The notes beneath the pieces were generated by a model. That model searched no databases. It saw nothing but the letters and a program-made list of their open reading frames with translations, and was not told the DNA's origin. Shown piece after piece: positions 17,009-26,655 of a stretch of 64,000 bases of DNA. Numbering within the stretch: position 1 is the first letter of the stretch; each line of letters opens with the position of its first letter. Origin of the DNA: Acidovorax sp. CF316 (GTDB lineage Bacteria > Pseudomonadota > Gammaproteobacteria > Burkholderiales > Burkholderiaceae_C); assembly GCF_000276605.1 (NCBI RefSeq), contig NZ_AKJX01000164.1, positions 1 through 64,000 on the forward strand. The letters run 5' to 3'. Made by a program: the position numbers and the translations under genes.

Positions 17009-17902
17009 ATGAAAGTTCAGCATTGGGGATTGGCGTGGGGCCTTGCGGCCCTGTGCTGTGCATCCGCGGCGTCTGCCCAGGGGGTGCTCGAGCGCATCAG
17101 CGGCGGTGGCAAGCTGGTGATTGCGCACCGGGAGTCTTCGGTGCCGTTTTCCTACATCGACAGCAAGACCGGCAAGCCGGTCGGCTATGCCGTGGACCTG
17201 TGCCTGCGCCTAGCCGAGGTGGTGAAGAAGAAGACCGGCAAGAAGGACATGCAGGTCGAGTTCCTGGCCGTCACGCCGGCCAACCGCATTGCCGTGATCG
17301 AGCAGGGCAAGGCCGACATGGAGTGTGGCTCCACCACCAACAATGCCGAGCGGCGCCAGAAGGTGGCCTTCACCGTGCCGCATTTCATCACCGGTGCCCG
17401 CCTGCTGGTGAAATCGGGCAGCACCATCGACAAGGTGGAAGACCTCAACGGCAAGAAGCTGGTGTCCACCAAGGGCACGACGCCGCTGAAGGCGGCCGAC
17501 CAGGCCAACCGCGAGCGCCTGATGGGCATCACCATCCTGGAGGCGCCCGACCACGCCAAGGCCGTGGAGATGGTGGAGAAGGGCGAGGCCGATGCCTTCG
17601 TCATGGACGACGTGCTGCTCTACGGCCTGGCCGCAGGCCGGCCGAACCCGGGTGCCCTGAAGGTGGTGGGTCGCTTCATGACCACCGAGCCGCTGGCCAT
17701 CATGCTGCCCAAGAACGATCCCGAATTCAAGAAGCTGGTGGACGAGGAGATGCGTCGCCTCATCAACAGCCGGGATATCTACCCCATATATGAGAAGTGG
17801 TTTGCCAAACCGATTCCCCCCAACAGCACCACGCTGAACCTTCCGGTCAGCTATCTGTTGCGGGACTTCTGGAAATACCCTACCGACCAGGTCCCGTTCT
17901 GA
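17009..17902 (+). CDS. Amino-acid ABC transporter periplasmic binding protein (GltI-like, sigma-54 controlled)
   Basis: A 297-residue family 3 solute-binding protein with signal peptide (ends ASAASAQ). RESSVPFSYIDSKTGKPVGY and the ligand-contacting MECGSTTNNAERRQKVAFT are characteristic of glutamate/aspartate receptors such as GltI, as is the late FAKPIPPNSTTLNLPVS. It lacks its own permease; a second related receptor follows after 110 bp and then gltJKL, so both probably dock on the same permease. The perfect sigma-54 promoter immediately upstream is its main regulatory sign. Start ATG at 17009 is set by the signal peptide; its ribosome site is weak. Confidence 0.87.
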   Translation: MKVQHWGLAWGLAALCCASAASAQGVLERISGGGKLVIAHRESSVPFSYIDSKTGKPVGYAVDLCLRLAEVVKKKTGKKDMQVEFLAVTPANRIAVIEQGKADMECGSTTNNAERRQKVAFTVPHFITGARLLVKSGSTIDKVEDLNGKKLVSTKGTTPLKAADQANRERLMGITILEAPDHAKAVEMVEKGEADAFVMDDVLLYGLAAGRPNPGALKVVGRFMTTEPLAIMLPKNDPEFKKLVDEEMRRLINSRDIYPIYEKWFAKPIPPNSTTLNLPVSYLLRDFWKYPTDQVPF

Positions 17903-18012
17903 CTAATATCGCTGGTCGCGTGGTTCCCTTTTTGGTTTTTTGCCCACCGGCCCTTGCGGGCCGGGTAAATCTCTAAAATCCCCCCCTTTTCGTTTCACAC
18001 AAGGAGATCCCA

Positions 18013-18912
18013 ATGAAGAAGCATTTGCTCGCGGTTGCCGTGACCGCCCTGGCTGCAGGCAGCGCATTCGCCCAAGCCACCGACACCCTGGCCAAAATCA
18101 AGGCCTCGGGCAGCGTGACGCTGGGTGTGCGCGAGTCTTCGGGTCTTTCCTACACCCTGGGCAATGGCAAGTACGTGGGTTTCCACACCGAAATGGGTGA
18201 AATCATCCTGGCCGACATCCAGAAGCAACTGGGCCTGGCCAAGCTGGAAACCAAGTACCAGCCCGTGACCTCGCAAAACCGCATTCCCCTGGTGACCAAT
18301 GGCACCGTGGACCTGGAGTGCGGCTCCACCACGAACAATGCCGCGCGCCAGAAGGACGTGGCCTTTGCCGTGACCACCTACGTGGAAGAAGTTCGCACGG
18401 TCGTGAAGGCCAACTCCAACATCACCTCCATCAAGGACCTGAACGGCAAGACCGTGGCCACGACCACGGGCACCACCTCGGTGCAGACCCTGCGCAAGCA
18501 CGAGCGCGCTGGCGGCATCGACTTCAAGGAAGTCTTCGGCAAGGACCACGCCGACAGCTTCCTGATGCTGGAAACCGGCCGTGCCGACGCCTTCGTGATG
18601 GACGGCTCGATCCTGGCCGCCAACGTCTCCAAGTCCAAGAACCCTGCCGACTACAAGATCGTCGGCGAAGTGCTGTCGGTGGAGCCTATCGCCTGCATGC
18701 TGCGCAAGGATGACGCCGGCTTCAAGAAGGCCGTGGACGACAGCATCAAGCGCCAGATCGCCGACGGCTCGCTGGCCAAGCTGTACGACAAGTGGTTCAT
18801 GCAACCCGTGCCTCCGACCAACACCAAGATCGGCCTGCCCATGTCCGACGCCACCAAGGCGGCTTGGGCCAGCCCGAACGACAAGCCCATGGAAGACTAC
18901 GCCAAGAAGTAA
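18013..18912 (+). CDS. gltI: Glutamate/aspartate ABC transporter periplasmic binding protein
   Basis: A 299-residue receptor. A standard signal peptide (MKKHLLAVAVTALAAGSAFA) is followed by VTLGVRESSGLSYTLG and the ligand motif LECGSTTNNAARQKDVAF, with FMQPVPPTNTKIGLPMS near the end. It captures dicarboxylic amino acids in the periplasm for GltJKL. A strong AAGGAG precedes the ATG. A hairpin with six T follows its stop, before gltJ, which probably makes the receptor mRNA more abundant than that of the membrane components. Confidence 0.92.
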   Translation: MKKHLLAVAVTALAAGSAFAQATDTLAKIKASGSVTLGVRESSGLSYTLGNGKYVGFHTEMGEIILADIQKQLGLAKLETKYQPVTSQNRIPLVTNGTVDLECGSTTNNAARQKDVAFAVTTYVEEVRTVVKANSNITSIKDLNGKTVATTTGTTSVQTLRKHERAGGIDFKEVFGKDHADSFLMLETGRADAFVMDGSILAANVSKSKNPADYKIVGEVLSVEPIACMLRKDDAGFKKAVDDSIKRQIADGSLAKLYDKWFMQPVPPTNTKIGLPMSDATKAAWASPNDKPMEDYAKK

Positions 18913-18928
18913 TCTTCGGGATGCTTGC

Positions 18929-18964
18929 GCCCCTTCGGCCGCCATGGTTTGAAGGGGCTTTTTT
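18929..18964 (+). terminator. Terminator/attenuator between gltI and gltJ
   Basis: GCCCCTTC pairs perfectly with GAAGGGGC across a 14-nt loop and is followed by TTTTTT. It stands 17 bp past the gltI stop and 58 bp before gltJ. Partial read-through would supply the permease genes, giving the usual excess of binding protein. Confidence 0.75.
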
Positions 18965-19021
18965 GTTGGGTCCGCAAAGGATTGCGCCCAATTCAATACC
19001 AAACAATAAAGGGGTGATCCT

Positions 19022-19780
19022 ATGAGTTGGGATTGGCAGGTGTTCTGCCAGGACACCATGGACAGGGAAGTCGTGCAAAGCTGCTTTGGCAAGGGCGGCG
19101 ACATCACTTACCTGGACTGGATGCTGTCGGCCTGGGGCTGGACGGTGTCTGTTTCGTTGCTGGCCCTGGTGCTGGCGCTCGTGTTGGGCTCCGTGATCGG
19201 CACCCTGCGTACCTTGCAGGACCGGCCGATGATCGTGCGCCTGGGCAATGCCTGGGTCGAGCTGTTTCGCAATATTCCGCTGCTGGTACAGATTTTCCTG
19301 TGGTACCACGTCATCCCCAGCCTCTTTCCAGTCATGAAGGGCGTTCCCGGCTTCACGCTGGTGGTGCTGGCGCTGGGCTTCTTCACGTCGGCGCGGATTG
19401 CCGAGCAGGTGCGCTCGGGTATCAATACCCTGCCCCGTGGCCAGCGCTATGCAGGGATGGCCGTGGGCTTCACCACCTTCCAGACCTACCGCTACGTGCT
19501 GCTGCCGATGGCGTTTCGCATCATCATCCCGCCGCTGACCAGCGAGACGATGAACATCTTCAAGAACTCCTCCGTGGCGTTTGCCGTGTCGGTGGCTGAG
19601 CTCACGATGTTCGCCATGCAGGCGCAGGAAGAAACCTCGCGCGGCATCGAGGTCTATCTGGCCGTGACGGCGCTCTACGTCATCTCCGCGTTTGCGATCA
19701 ACCGCATCATGGCGTTCATCGAGAAGCGTGCACGCATCCCCGGGGTGGTTGTGCCCAGCGGCGCAGGTGGAGGGCACTGA
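19022..19780 (+). CDS. gltJ: Glutamate/aspartate ABC transporter permease GltJ
   Basis: A 252-residue inner-membrane permease of the His/Glu/Gln/Arg/opine family. It begins with the GltJ-type extracytoplasmic tail (DWQVFCQDTMDREVVQSCFG) and contains VELFRNIPLLVQIFLWYH and the ATPase-contact EAA loop around NTLPRGQRYAGMAVGFTTFQ. It pairs with GltK to form the channel. ATG at 19022 follows a GGGGTGAT stretch. The gltK start lies 3 bp past its stop. Confidence 0.93.
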   Translation: MSWDWQVFCQDTMDREVVQSCFGKGGDITYLDWMLSAWGWTVSVSLLALVLALVLGSVIGTLRTLQDRPMIVRLGNAWVELFRNIPLLVQIFLWYHVIPSLFPVMKGVPGFTLVVLALGFFTSARIAEQVRSGINTLPRGQRYAGMAVGFTTFQTYRYVLLPMAFRIIIPPLTSETMNIFKNSSVAFAVSVAELTMFAMQAQEETSRGIEVYLAVTALYVISAFAINRIMAFIEKRARIPGVVVPSGAGGGH

Positions 19781-19783
19781 CAA

Positions 19784-20449
19784 ATGAATCTCGACTTTGG
19801 CTTTTACAACTGGGACCTGATCTCCAACTTCGTGCTCAAGGGGCTGTATTTCAGCCTGATCCTCACGTTCGTGGCCACCATCGGTGGCGTGATCTTCGGG
19901 ACCGTGCTCGCGCTCATGCGGCTGTCGGGCAAGAAGTGGCTGGACGTGCCAGCCACCATCTACGTCAACGGCATGCGCAGCATTCCGCTGGTGATGGTGA
20001 TCCTGTGGTTCTTCCTGCTGGTGCCGGCCATCATCGGGCGGCCCATCGGCGCGGAAGTCTCGGCGGTGGTGACCTTCATCGCCTTCGAGGCCGCCTACTT
20101 CAGCGAGATCATGCGCGCCGGCATCCAGTCCATCGCGCGTGGGCAGGTCCATGCGGGCCAGGCCCTGGGCATGACCTATGGCCAGAACATGAAGCTGGTG
20201 GTGCTGCCCCAGGCGTTCCGCAACATGCTGCCGGTGCTGCTCACGCAGACCATCATCCTGTTCCAGGACACCTCGCTGGTCTACGCCATCGGCGCCTACG
20301 ACATGCTCAAGGGCTTTGAAGTGGCGGGCAAGAACTTTGGCCGCCCCATCGAGGCCTACCTGGCCGCAGCGGTTCTGTACTTTGTGATGTGCTATGCGCT
20401 GTCCTGGATGGTCAAACGCCTGCACCAGAAGATCGCGATCATTCGCTGA
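19784..20449 (+). CDS. gltK: Glutamate/aspartate ABC transporter permease GltK
   Basis: A 221-residue permease with five helices; NGMRSIPLVMVILWFFLLVP and the EAA loop QSIARGQVHAGQALGMTYGQ identify it. It pairs with GltJ in the inner membrane. It is separated by 3 bp from gltJ and by 30 bp from the ATPase gene, so it is the middle of the operon. Confidence 0.93.
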   Translation: MNLDFGFYNWDLISNFVLKGLYFSLILTFVATIGGVIFGTVLALMRLSGKKWLDVPATIYVNGMRSIPLVMVILWFFLLVPAIIGRPIGAEVSAVVTFIAFEAAYFSEIMRAGIQSIARGQVHAGQALGMTYGQNMKLVVLPQAFRNMLPVLLTQTIILFQDTSLVYAIGAYDMLKGFEVAGKNFGRPIEAYLAAAVLYFVMCYALSWMVKRLHQKIAIIR

Positions 20450-20479
20450 TGCAAAAGAGATTGGATTGAGGAACAAGAA

Positions 20480-21217
<738 letters not shown>

Positions 21218-21265
21218 GCTGCACACACTGTGCTCTGCCCGGGCGCAGTGTGCAGGAAGTCACAC

Positions 21266-21287
21266 AAGGCGCCTTCGGGCGCCTTTT
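21266..21287 (+). terminator. Rho-independent terminator of the glt operon
   Basis: GGCGCC and GGCGCC close a TTCG tetraloop preceded by AA and followed by six T, 50 bp past the gltL stop. Confidence 0.9.
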
Positions 21288-21363
21288 TTGTTCGTGTGGG
21301 CCATCGGCGTAGAAGGTGTGCCGTGCTACGTTCGCTGCTTGTCCATTTTTCGGTGCATTCGCC

Positions 21364-22365
21364 ATGCGTCCCACGCACCCCTCTTCCCCCTGCCTTCCTG
21401 TGCCGACCCGCCGCGGGGGGCGCTGCATTGCAGGGAGTGCCTGGCTGCTCCTGGTGCTGGCACCGGTTGTCGCCATGGCGCAGGACAAGGCCGCACCACC
21501 ACCGGGGTGCGCGCGGCTGGCCCAGGTGGCCCAGGCCCTCCACCTGGCGGGGCCTGGCACAGCCGGCCGCTACCAGTGCGATCTGCAGCAGCGCACGCCT
21601 GTGGGCCAGGTGTTTGCCCTGCGCTACCAGGGCCCCGAAGTGCGCGATGGCAGCAGCAACCTGGTGGGCTACTACGAGGTGGACCGCCGCACCCAAGCCG
21701 TGCACCCCTGGGACCTGGCCACCGGCAAGCGTGCAGCCGAGCCACTGCCCGCCGATGCCATGCCCCCGCCCACCGTGATGGCCTGCGGCCTGGCTTTCGA
21801 ACTGCCCGTGCACTACCGCGTCACCAAGCCGCGCCGCACGGAGGGGGTGGACGGTATGCGCCTGTGCGCTTTCGATGTGGTGCCTGCGAAAATGCCGCCC
21901 AGAGAACTGGAATGCAAGGACAAGGACGAGGGCGGTTCGTCGCCCTACAAGGTGTGCGACTGGGCCATTGACGGTGCCAAGGCCTGGCCTACCGTGCAGG
22001 TGGCGCGCACCCGGATCGACATCGACCACAAGCAGGTGGATCCCTTTCAGTTCGAGAACGGAGCCTGGCGCTTGCCCAATGCCCAGGCCGATGCGGAGGC
22101 CGCGGAGCGCTTTCGTTTCTTTGGCAAGCGGGCCTATCGAGGTGAGACGGTGACCCGCATGTCCTGGTACCGGACCCGCATCAAATCCTCCGAGTCGATC
22201 TATGCCGGCACAGGCACCACGCAGGCCGTGCTGATGCAGCTCACGCCCCAACTGGCCGTGGTGCTGGTGGATCCCCCCGCGGACGATTCCGCTGGCGGTG
22301 TGACGGAATGCCGGATTTTCTGCAAAAGTTTGCGCGCCGCCGGGCGTTCCGGCGACGAGCCCTGA
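21364..22365 (+). CDS. Uncharacterised exported protein
   Basis: I do not recognise this 333-residue protein. The N-terminus (Arg/Cys-rich then AWLLLVLAPVVAMAQ) is a signal peptide with probable cleavage after AMA, so it is likely periplasmic. Several Cys residues (for example MACGLAF, LCAFDV, KVCDWA, ECRIFC) could form disulfides. ATG at 21364 is the best-placed start; an in-frame ATG at 21316 lies in the glt terminator shadow. It is followed by a SUKH-like gene and another small exported protein on the same strand, which may be a unit. Confidence 0.6.
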   Translation: MRPTHPSSPCLPVPTRRGGRCIAGSAWLLLVLAPVVAMAQDKAAPPPGCARLAQVAQALHLAGPGTAGRYQCDLQQRTPVGQVFALRYQGPEVRDGSSNLVGYYEVDRRTQAVHPWDLATGKRAAEPLPADAMPPPTVMACGLAFELPVHYRVTKPRRTEGVDGMRLCAFDVVPAKMPPRELECKDKDEGGSSPYKVCDWAIDGAKAWPTVQVARTRIDIDHKQVDPFQFENGAWRLPNAQADAEAAERFRFFGKRAYRGETVTRMSWYRTRIKSSESIYAGTGTTQAVLMQLTPQLAVVLVDPPADDSAGGVTECRIFCKSLRAAGRSGDEP

Positions 22366-22446
22366 TACAACGCCGGATGACTTGCCTGCGCCGGGGTATC
22401 GCGGTGATGCATGCGGGGCGGTGGACTGAGAGGAGAGCGCACGGCC

Positions 22447-23931
22447 ATGAGCAGCACCCCAGAGAGCGACGAATTCGAATTTCCGGCGGGCCTGCCGGTA
22501 CCGCAACCCCTGCGTGACCTGCTGCGCGCCTTCCCGCAGTTGCGCCAGCCCTCCGCGCCGGTGAGCGGCTCCTTTGCCTTCCATGCCCAGCCGCCCGGTG
22601 CGGTGGCGCGCTATTTCGGCGAGGCAGGCCATGCCGGTGGGCAGGCAGCTGCGCAGCACCTGGGCGTGTTCGGTGTGGAGCCCGATGGCTCGGCCATTGC
22701 CATCTGGCGTGCACCGCAGGGCGGCCTGCCGGTGGTCTATCTCGGCTCTGAAGGAGGTGGGCGAGTGCTGGCCAGCGATGCGCTGCAGTTCCTGCGTCTG
22801 CTGGGCGTGGGCTATGGCGAATTCGCGCTGTATGGCAACCTGGACGAGCCGCCCGAGGAAGACGGCGAGGTGGCCCCGGAGCTGCTGGCGTGGCTTGCGG
22901 CGCAAGGGCTGTCGGTGCCCGCAACGGGGGAAGACATCCTGGCCGAGGCTGAGCAGCGCTGGCCCGATTTCGATGGCTGGGTGGAGGATGCGATCGCCGG
23001 GCGGGTGGTGACGCCGGTGCCTGCGGGGCCATCCCCGGCCGCGGCGCCTGTGGCCGCAGCCGCCGGGGGCAATCTCTGGGACCAGATGCTGGCCTGCATC
23101 GGCCGGCGCATCGACGATCCGCTGGTGCTGCAGTGGCTGGCTGCCGTGGGGGCCAAGCCCCTCAAGCCCGCCACACCGCACAACGACAGCACCTACGTCA
23201 GCGTGCGCGCCACGGGCATCGAGGTCAGTGCCGAGATGGCACCCAAGCACCGCGGCTTCTGGCCGCCGCGCAAGGACGGGCGCATCTGGCGCACCTATGT
23301 CACGCGCATCATCGTGCCCGTGAAGGCGGCGGGGCTCATCCCCTTGCCCGATGGCCTGTCCTGGGCGCATTTCCCCGGCACCGTGGATGGCCATGGCTTC
23401 ATGGACCAGGCGGTCAGCGACACGCTGGAGCTGGCCTTCCTGCGCGCGGACAAGGGCGGCAGCATCGCCCGCATCGACGCCCGGCTGCCCACGGAGCGCG
23501 ACTTCATGGAGGCCAGTGCCGACTACGAGCAGACCAAGCCCCTGGTCTATGTCGAGGACGCATTCTTCGTGACCTGGTGCGCGCTGCAGGGACTGCTCGA
23601 TCCGGCGCGCTACCCGGCCGACCTGCTTGCGCCCTGGCGCGCCCGCAGCGCCACGCCGCTGCAACTGCTGCACGGCCCCTGCGGGCGCATCGTCTGGACC
23701 GACGACCTGGCGCCGGGCGCCTCGGACTTCTGGGACCGCTACTACCGGGGCTTCGGCACGCCCGATGCCGAGCGCTGGGTGAGCGACGTCAAGACCGTGT
23801 TCGGGTCGTCCAACCACTTCCGCGAGCCGGAAGAGGCCATGACGCCCGACAGCTGGGAGGCCTTCGACCGCATTGCGCCGAAGATCGCACGCCGTTTCGA
23901 GGCATGGCGCCGCAAGGCGCCGCAGGGGTGA
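22447..23931 (+). CDS. SUKH/SMI1-KNR4-like N-terminal domain protein with uncharacterised C-terminal half
   Basis: A 494-residue cytosolic protein without signal peptide. Residues about 15-185 read like a SUKH (SMI1/KNR4) domain: DGSAIAIWRAPQGGLPVVYL, the SEGGGRVLASDALQFLRLLG stretch and WPDFDGW fit that fold. An Ala/Pro-rich linker near residue 200 leads to a second domain beginning DDPLVLQWLAAVGAKPLKP that I cannot name. SUKH proteins are frequent immunity proteins against polymorphic toxins, but no toxin, VgrG or Rhs gene is near, so that role is only a possibility. ATG at 22447 follows GGAGAG. Confidence 0.6.
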   Translation: MSSTPESDEFEFPAGLPVPQPLRDLLRAFPQLRQPSAPVSGSFAFHAQPPGAVARYFGEAGHAGGQAAAQHLGVFGVEPDGSAIAIWRAPQGGLPVVYLGSEGGGRVLASDALQFLRLLGVGYGEFALYGNLDEPPEEDGEVAPELLAWLAAQGLSVPATGEDILAEAEQRWPDFDGWVEDAIAGRVVTPVPAGPSPAAAPVAAAAGGNLWDQMLACIGRRIDDPLVLQWLAAVGAKPLKPATPHNDSTYVSVRATGIEVSAEMAPKHRGFWPPRKDGRIWRTYVTRIIVPVKAAGLIPLPDGLSWAHFPGTVDGHGFMDQAVSDTLELAFLRADKGGSIARIDARLPTERDFMEASADYEQTKPLVYVEDAFFVTWCALQGLLDPARYPADLLAPWRARSATPLQLLHGPCGRIVWTDDLAPGASDFWDRYYRGFGTPDAERWVSDVKTVFGSSNHFREPEEAMTPDSWEAFDRIAPKIARRFEAWRRKAPQG

Positions 23932-23935
23932 CGGC

Positions 23936-24409
23936 ATGCCGCAGCGCCGCTCCGTTCTGGCATGGGGCTCCGTGTGCGCATGCGCGGGCATGGCGGCCTT
24001 TTCTACCCCCACCCAGGCTGCTCCCATGGAAAAGACCCTGCTGTTCGAAAGCGCCGTGCACCCCTGGAAGGTCTACTACGTGCGCGAGAAGCCCACCTGG
24101 CAGACGCGAGAGCACTACTACCAGGTCACGCACCAGGGCCAGCCCTTCGTGCTGCCCAAGGAGCTGTTTCGCGGCGTGCGCGACGTGGACCGTTTCATCG
24201 CCGCCTCGGGCTTCGAGACACAGGAGACGCACGCCGACTCGGTGTTGCTGGTGTTCGAGAACCGCACGCTCAAACCCGACGGCTTCGAGGAGCGTGCCAT
24301 GGTCTCCGTGATGGCTCAGTCGGTGCGCGCGGGCAAGGGCTACCAGGTGCGCATTGCCAACCTGCAGGGCCAGGTGCTGGCGGTGATCGAGCGGGAGCCG
24401 GCACGCTGA
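23936..24409 (+). CDS. Small uncharacterised exported protein
   Basis: A 157-residue protein starting 4 bp after the SUKH-like gene, so almost certainly cotranslated. An RR-containing N-terminus (MPQRRSVLAWGSVCACAGMA) then STPTQAAP looks like a Tat- or Sec-type signal peptide. The mature part contains WKVYYVREKPTWQTREHYYQ. No family recognised. Confidence 0.6.
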   Translation: MPQRRSVLAWGSVCACAGMAAFSTPTQAAPMEKTLLFESAVHPWKVYYVREKPTWQTREHYYQVTHQGQPFVLPKELFRGVRDVDRFIAASGFETQETHADSVLLVFENRTLKPDGFEERAMVSVMAQSVRAGKGYQVRIANLQGQVLAVIEREPAR

Positions 24410-24428
24410 GTGGCCGGCAGCGGCTGGC

Positions 24429-25349
24429 TTATTTCCGGGCAGGTTTGCGCCCCGGCATGCCCTCCACGATGAGCTGCTGGTCCTCCACATCCTTCCACAG
24501 CGTGTCGCGGCGCTTGAGCGCCTCCGACACCGCTGCGTGGCGCAGTTGCGCCACGGCCGACACCAGCGCATTGCACAGGAAGAAGGCCGCCGTGTAGGAG
24601 TCGAACGGCGAGGCGTTGGAGGTGCGCACCAGGATGCGCTCGTGCGCCAGCGTGGCCAGGGGCGCCGAGGCGCTGTCGGTCAGGGCCAGCACCTGGCCAC
24701 CGGCCTCGCGAAAGCGCTGCGCCACCTTCACCGGCCCGCTCGCGTAGCGGCGGATGCTGAAAGCCAGCAGCACATCGTCGGGCTGCACCCAGAGCAACTG
24801 GTCGGTGGCGGCCACGGCACCCGCGCCCAGTTCGTGCACGCCGGGGCGGCACATGTTCAGGTGCAATGCCAGCCAGGCGGCCACGGGCGCGCTGTTGATC
24901 TGCGCCAGCACGAAGACCCGGCCCTTCTCCTGGGCCAGCCGGTTGGCAATCGCCTCGAAGGCCGCCATGTCCAGGCCGTCGCGCGTGGCGCCGATGTTGT
25001 GCTGGTCGTGCAGCAAGGCGTCGTCCACGCACTGCTGCAGGCTGCGCCGGGTGCCGATGGTCACCGGCGCGCGCTGGCCGGCGGTCTGCAGCAGCGCCGT
25101 GACCTCGGCGCGGGCCTCGCGCTGGGCCTCGGCGTAGCTGCCGTAGCCGAGCTTGGCGAACAGCCGCACCACGGTGGAGGCGCTGGTGCCCGTGCGGGTG
25201 GCCAGCGAGGTGGCCGATTCGAGCAGCGCATGCGGATAGTCGCGCTCCAGTGCTTCGGCCAGCGCGCGTTCGCTGGCGGTCAGGCCCGCGCCCTGGCGGG
25301 CCAGGCGCTCAGGCAACAGGCCGTCGGCTGATTGCAATGTTGATTTCAT
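24429..25349 (-). CDS. MurR/RpiR family transcriptional regulator
   Basis: A 306-residue regulator with the two-domain RpiR layout: an N-terminal helix-turn-helix containing ESATSLATRTGTSASTVVRL and FAKLGYGSYAEAQ (about residues 40-75), and a C-terminal SIS domain in which RVFVLAQINSAPVAAWLALH replaces the usual sugar-phosphate pocket. Many RpiR proteins of this type control peptidase or amino-acid transport genes rather than sugars. It is divergent from the M20 peptidase/Bug pair, which it probably regulates; an inverted repeat covers its own start codon. Confidence 0.88.
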   Translation of the reverse strand: MKSTLQSADGLLPERLARQGAGLTASERALAEALERDYPHALLESATSLATRTGTSASTVVRLFAKLGYGSYAEAQREARAEVTALLQTAGQRAPVTIGTRRSLQQCVDDALLHDQHNIGATRDGLDMAAFEAIANRLAQEKGRVFVLAQINSAPVAAWLALHLNMCRPGVHELGAGAVAATDQLLWVQPDDVLLAFSIRRYASGPVKVAQRFREAGGQVLALTDSASAPLATLAHERILVRTSNASPFDSYTAAFFLCNALVSAVAQLRHAAVSEALKRRDTLWKDVEDQQLIVEGMPGRKPARK

Positions 25350-25368
25350 TGATGTCCATTTTATGAAA
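25344..25368. promoter_or_regulatory. Candidate RpiR operator
   Basis: TTTCAT and ATGAAA form a perfect 6-bp inverted repeat with a 13-bp spacer, in the divergent gap and reaching over the first codon of the RpiR gene. Location suggests autorepression and control of the M20 peptidase gene; this is inference from position. Confidence 0.4.
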
Positions 25369-25450
25369 AATGTATTGCAAACAGCGGCGGTGCGTGCAAC
25401 ACTTTCGTCCCATCACCCTGCCGTTTCCGGGCGGGGGCGCAAAGGACAAC

Positions 25451-26620
25451 ATGCAGGATACCCTTGAAGAGAGCCGCGCACAGGTGCGCGAACGCATCCT
25501 GGCCTGGCTGGCAGACCAGCAGCAGGCGATGCAAGACCTGTTGCAGAAAGTGGTCGACATCGACAGCGGCAGCCGCGACGAGGCCGGCGTGACGGCGGTG
25601 GCCAGTGTGCTGCGCGAGCGGCTCGTGGCCGCCGGGGTGGCGGTGGAACTCGTGCCCGTGCCTGGCTATGGCGTGCTGCTGCAGGCCCAGGTGCCCGGGC
25701 CCACCGAGGGCGCGCCCATTCTGCTCATGGGCCACATGGACACCGTCTACCCCGCGGGCACCGTGGCCCGCCGCCCCTTCCGCGTGGCGGATGGCCGGGC
25801 CTACGGCCCCGGCGTGGCCGACATGAAGTCGGGCCTGGTGATGAACGCCTTCGTGGCCGAGGCCTTTGCGCGCTGCGGCGGGCTCACGGCGCCGCTGCGG
25901 CTGTTCTTCTCGTGCGACGAGGAGATCGGTTCGCCCGCCACGCGCGAGCAGATCATGGCCGCGGCCCGTGGTGCCCGCGCCGTGCTCAATGCCGAGCCCG
26001 GCCGCGTGAGCGGCAACCTGGTCACCAGCCGCAAGGGCTCCATGGCCGTGGAGTTCGAGGTGGACGGCGTGGCCGCGCACGCGGGCATCAACCCCGCAGC
26101 GGGCGCCAGCGCCATCGGCGCCCTGGCGCACAAGATCCTGGCCCTGCACGCGCTGACCGATCCGGACGTCGGCACCACCACCAACGTGGGCGTGGTACAG
26201 GGCGGCATCGTGCCCAACATGGTGGCGCCGCTGGCCAAGGCCGAGCTCGATGTGCGCTACACCGCCGAGACCGATCCCGACGAACTCTTCGAGCGCGTTC
26301 GCGCCATCGTCGAATCCGAGAGCCTGCCGCGCACCATGGGCCGCATCACCGGCATGCGCCGCACCTTGCCCATGAAGCCCACGCCCGGCGAGTTGCTCGC
26401 GCTGTACCAGCGGGGTGCCGAATCCCTGGGCTTTTCGGTGCAGGGCGAATTCACCGGCGGTGCGGCCGACAGCGGCCTCACGGCCTCGGTGGGCGCCCCC
26501 ACGCTGTGCGGCACCGGCCCCGTGGGCGGCCACCCGCACACCGAGCGCGAGTACTGCGAGCTGTCCACCCTGGTGCCGCGCGCCCAGGCCGTGGCGCTGG
26601 CCATCCTCGACCATCCCTGA
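25451..26620 (+). CDS. M20 family metallopeptidase (carboxypeptidase G2-like)
   Basis: A 389-residue dinuclear-zinc peptidase. Zinc/catalytic segments are [25 protein letters not shown] and [11 protein letters not shown], with the dimerisation-domain His in [20 protein letters not shown] and the last ligand near [13 protein letters not shown]. The set matches glutamate carboxypeptidase (CPG2) relatives that release C-terminal amino acids. There is no signal peptide with the ATG at 25451, which follows AAAGGA. The stop overlaps a possible start of the downstream Bug binding-protein gene, so the two are one operon. Confidence 0.9.
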   Translation: MQDTLEESRAQVRERILAWLADQQQAMQDLLQKVVDIDSGSRDEAGVTAVASVLRERLVAAGVAVELVPVPGYGVLLQAQVPGPTEGAPILLMGHMDTVYPAGTVARRPFRVADGRAYGPGVADMKSGLVMNAFVAEAFARCGGLTAPLRLFFSCDEEIGSPATREQIMAAARGARAVLNAEPGRVSGNLVTSRKGSMAVEFEVDGVAAHAGINPAAGASAIGALAHKILALHALTDPDVGTTTNVGVVQGGIVPNMVAPLAKAELDVRYTAETDPDELFERVRAIVESESLPRTMGRITGMRRTLPMKPTPGELLALYQRGAESLGFSVQGEFTGGAADSGLTASVGAPTLCGTGPVGGHPHTEREYCELSTLVPRAQAVALAILDHP

Positions 26621-26655
26621 TGTCCGTTTCCTGCAAGACCTTGAGAGAAGACCCC

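Noticed and set aside
17947-17964. CCGGCCC/GGGCCGG hairpin before gltI as a terminator of the first receptor gene
   Set aside because: No T-run follows on the plus strand; T-rich sequence lies before the stem instead, so termination there is doubtful.
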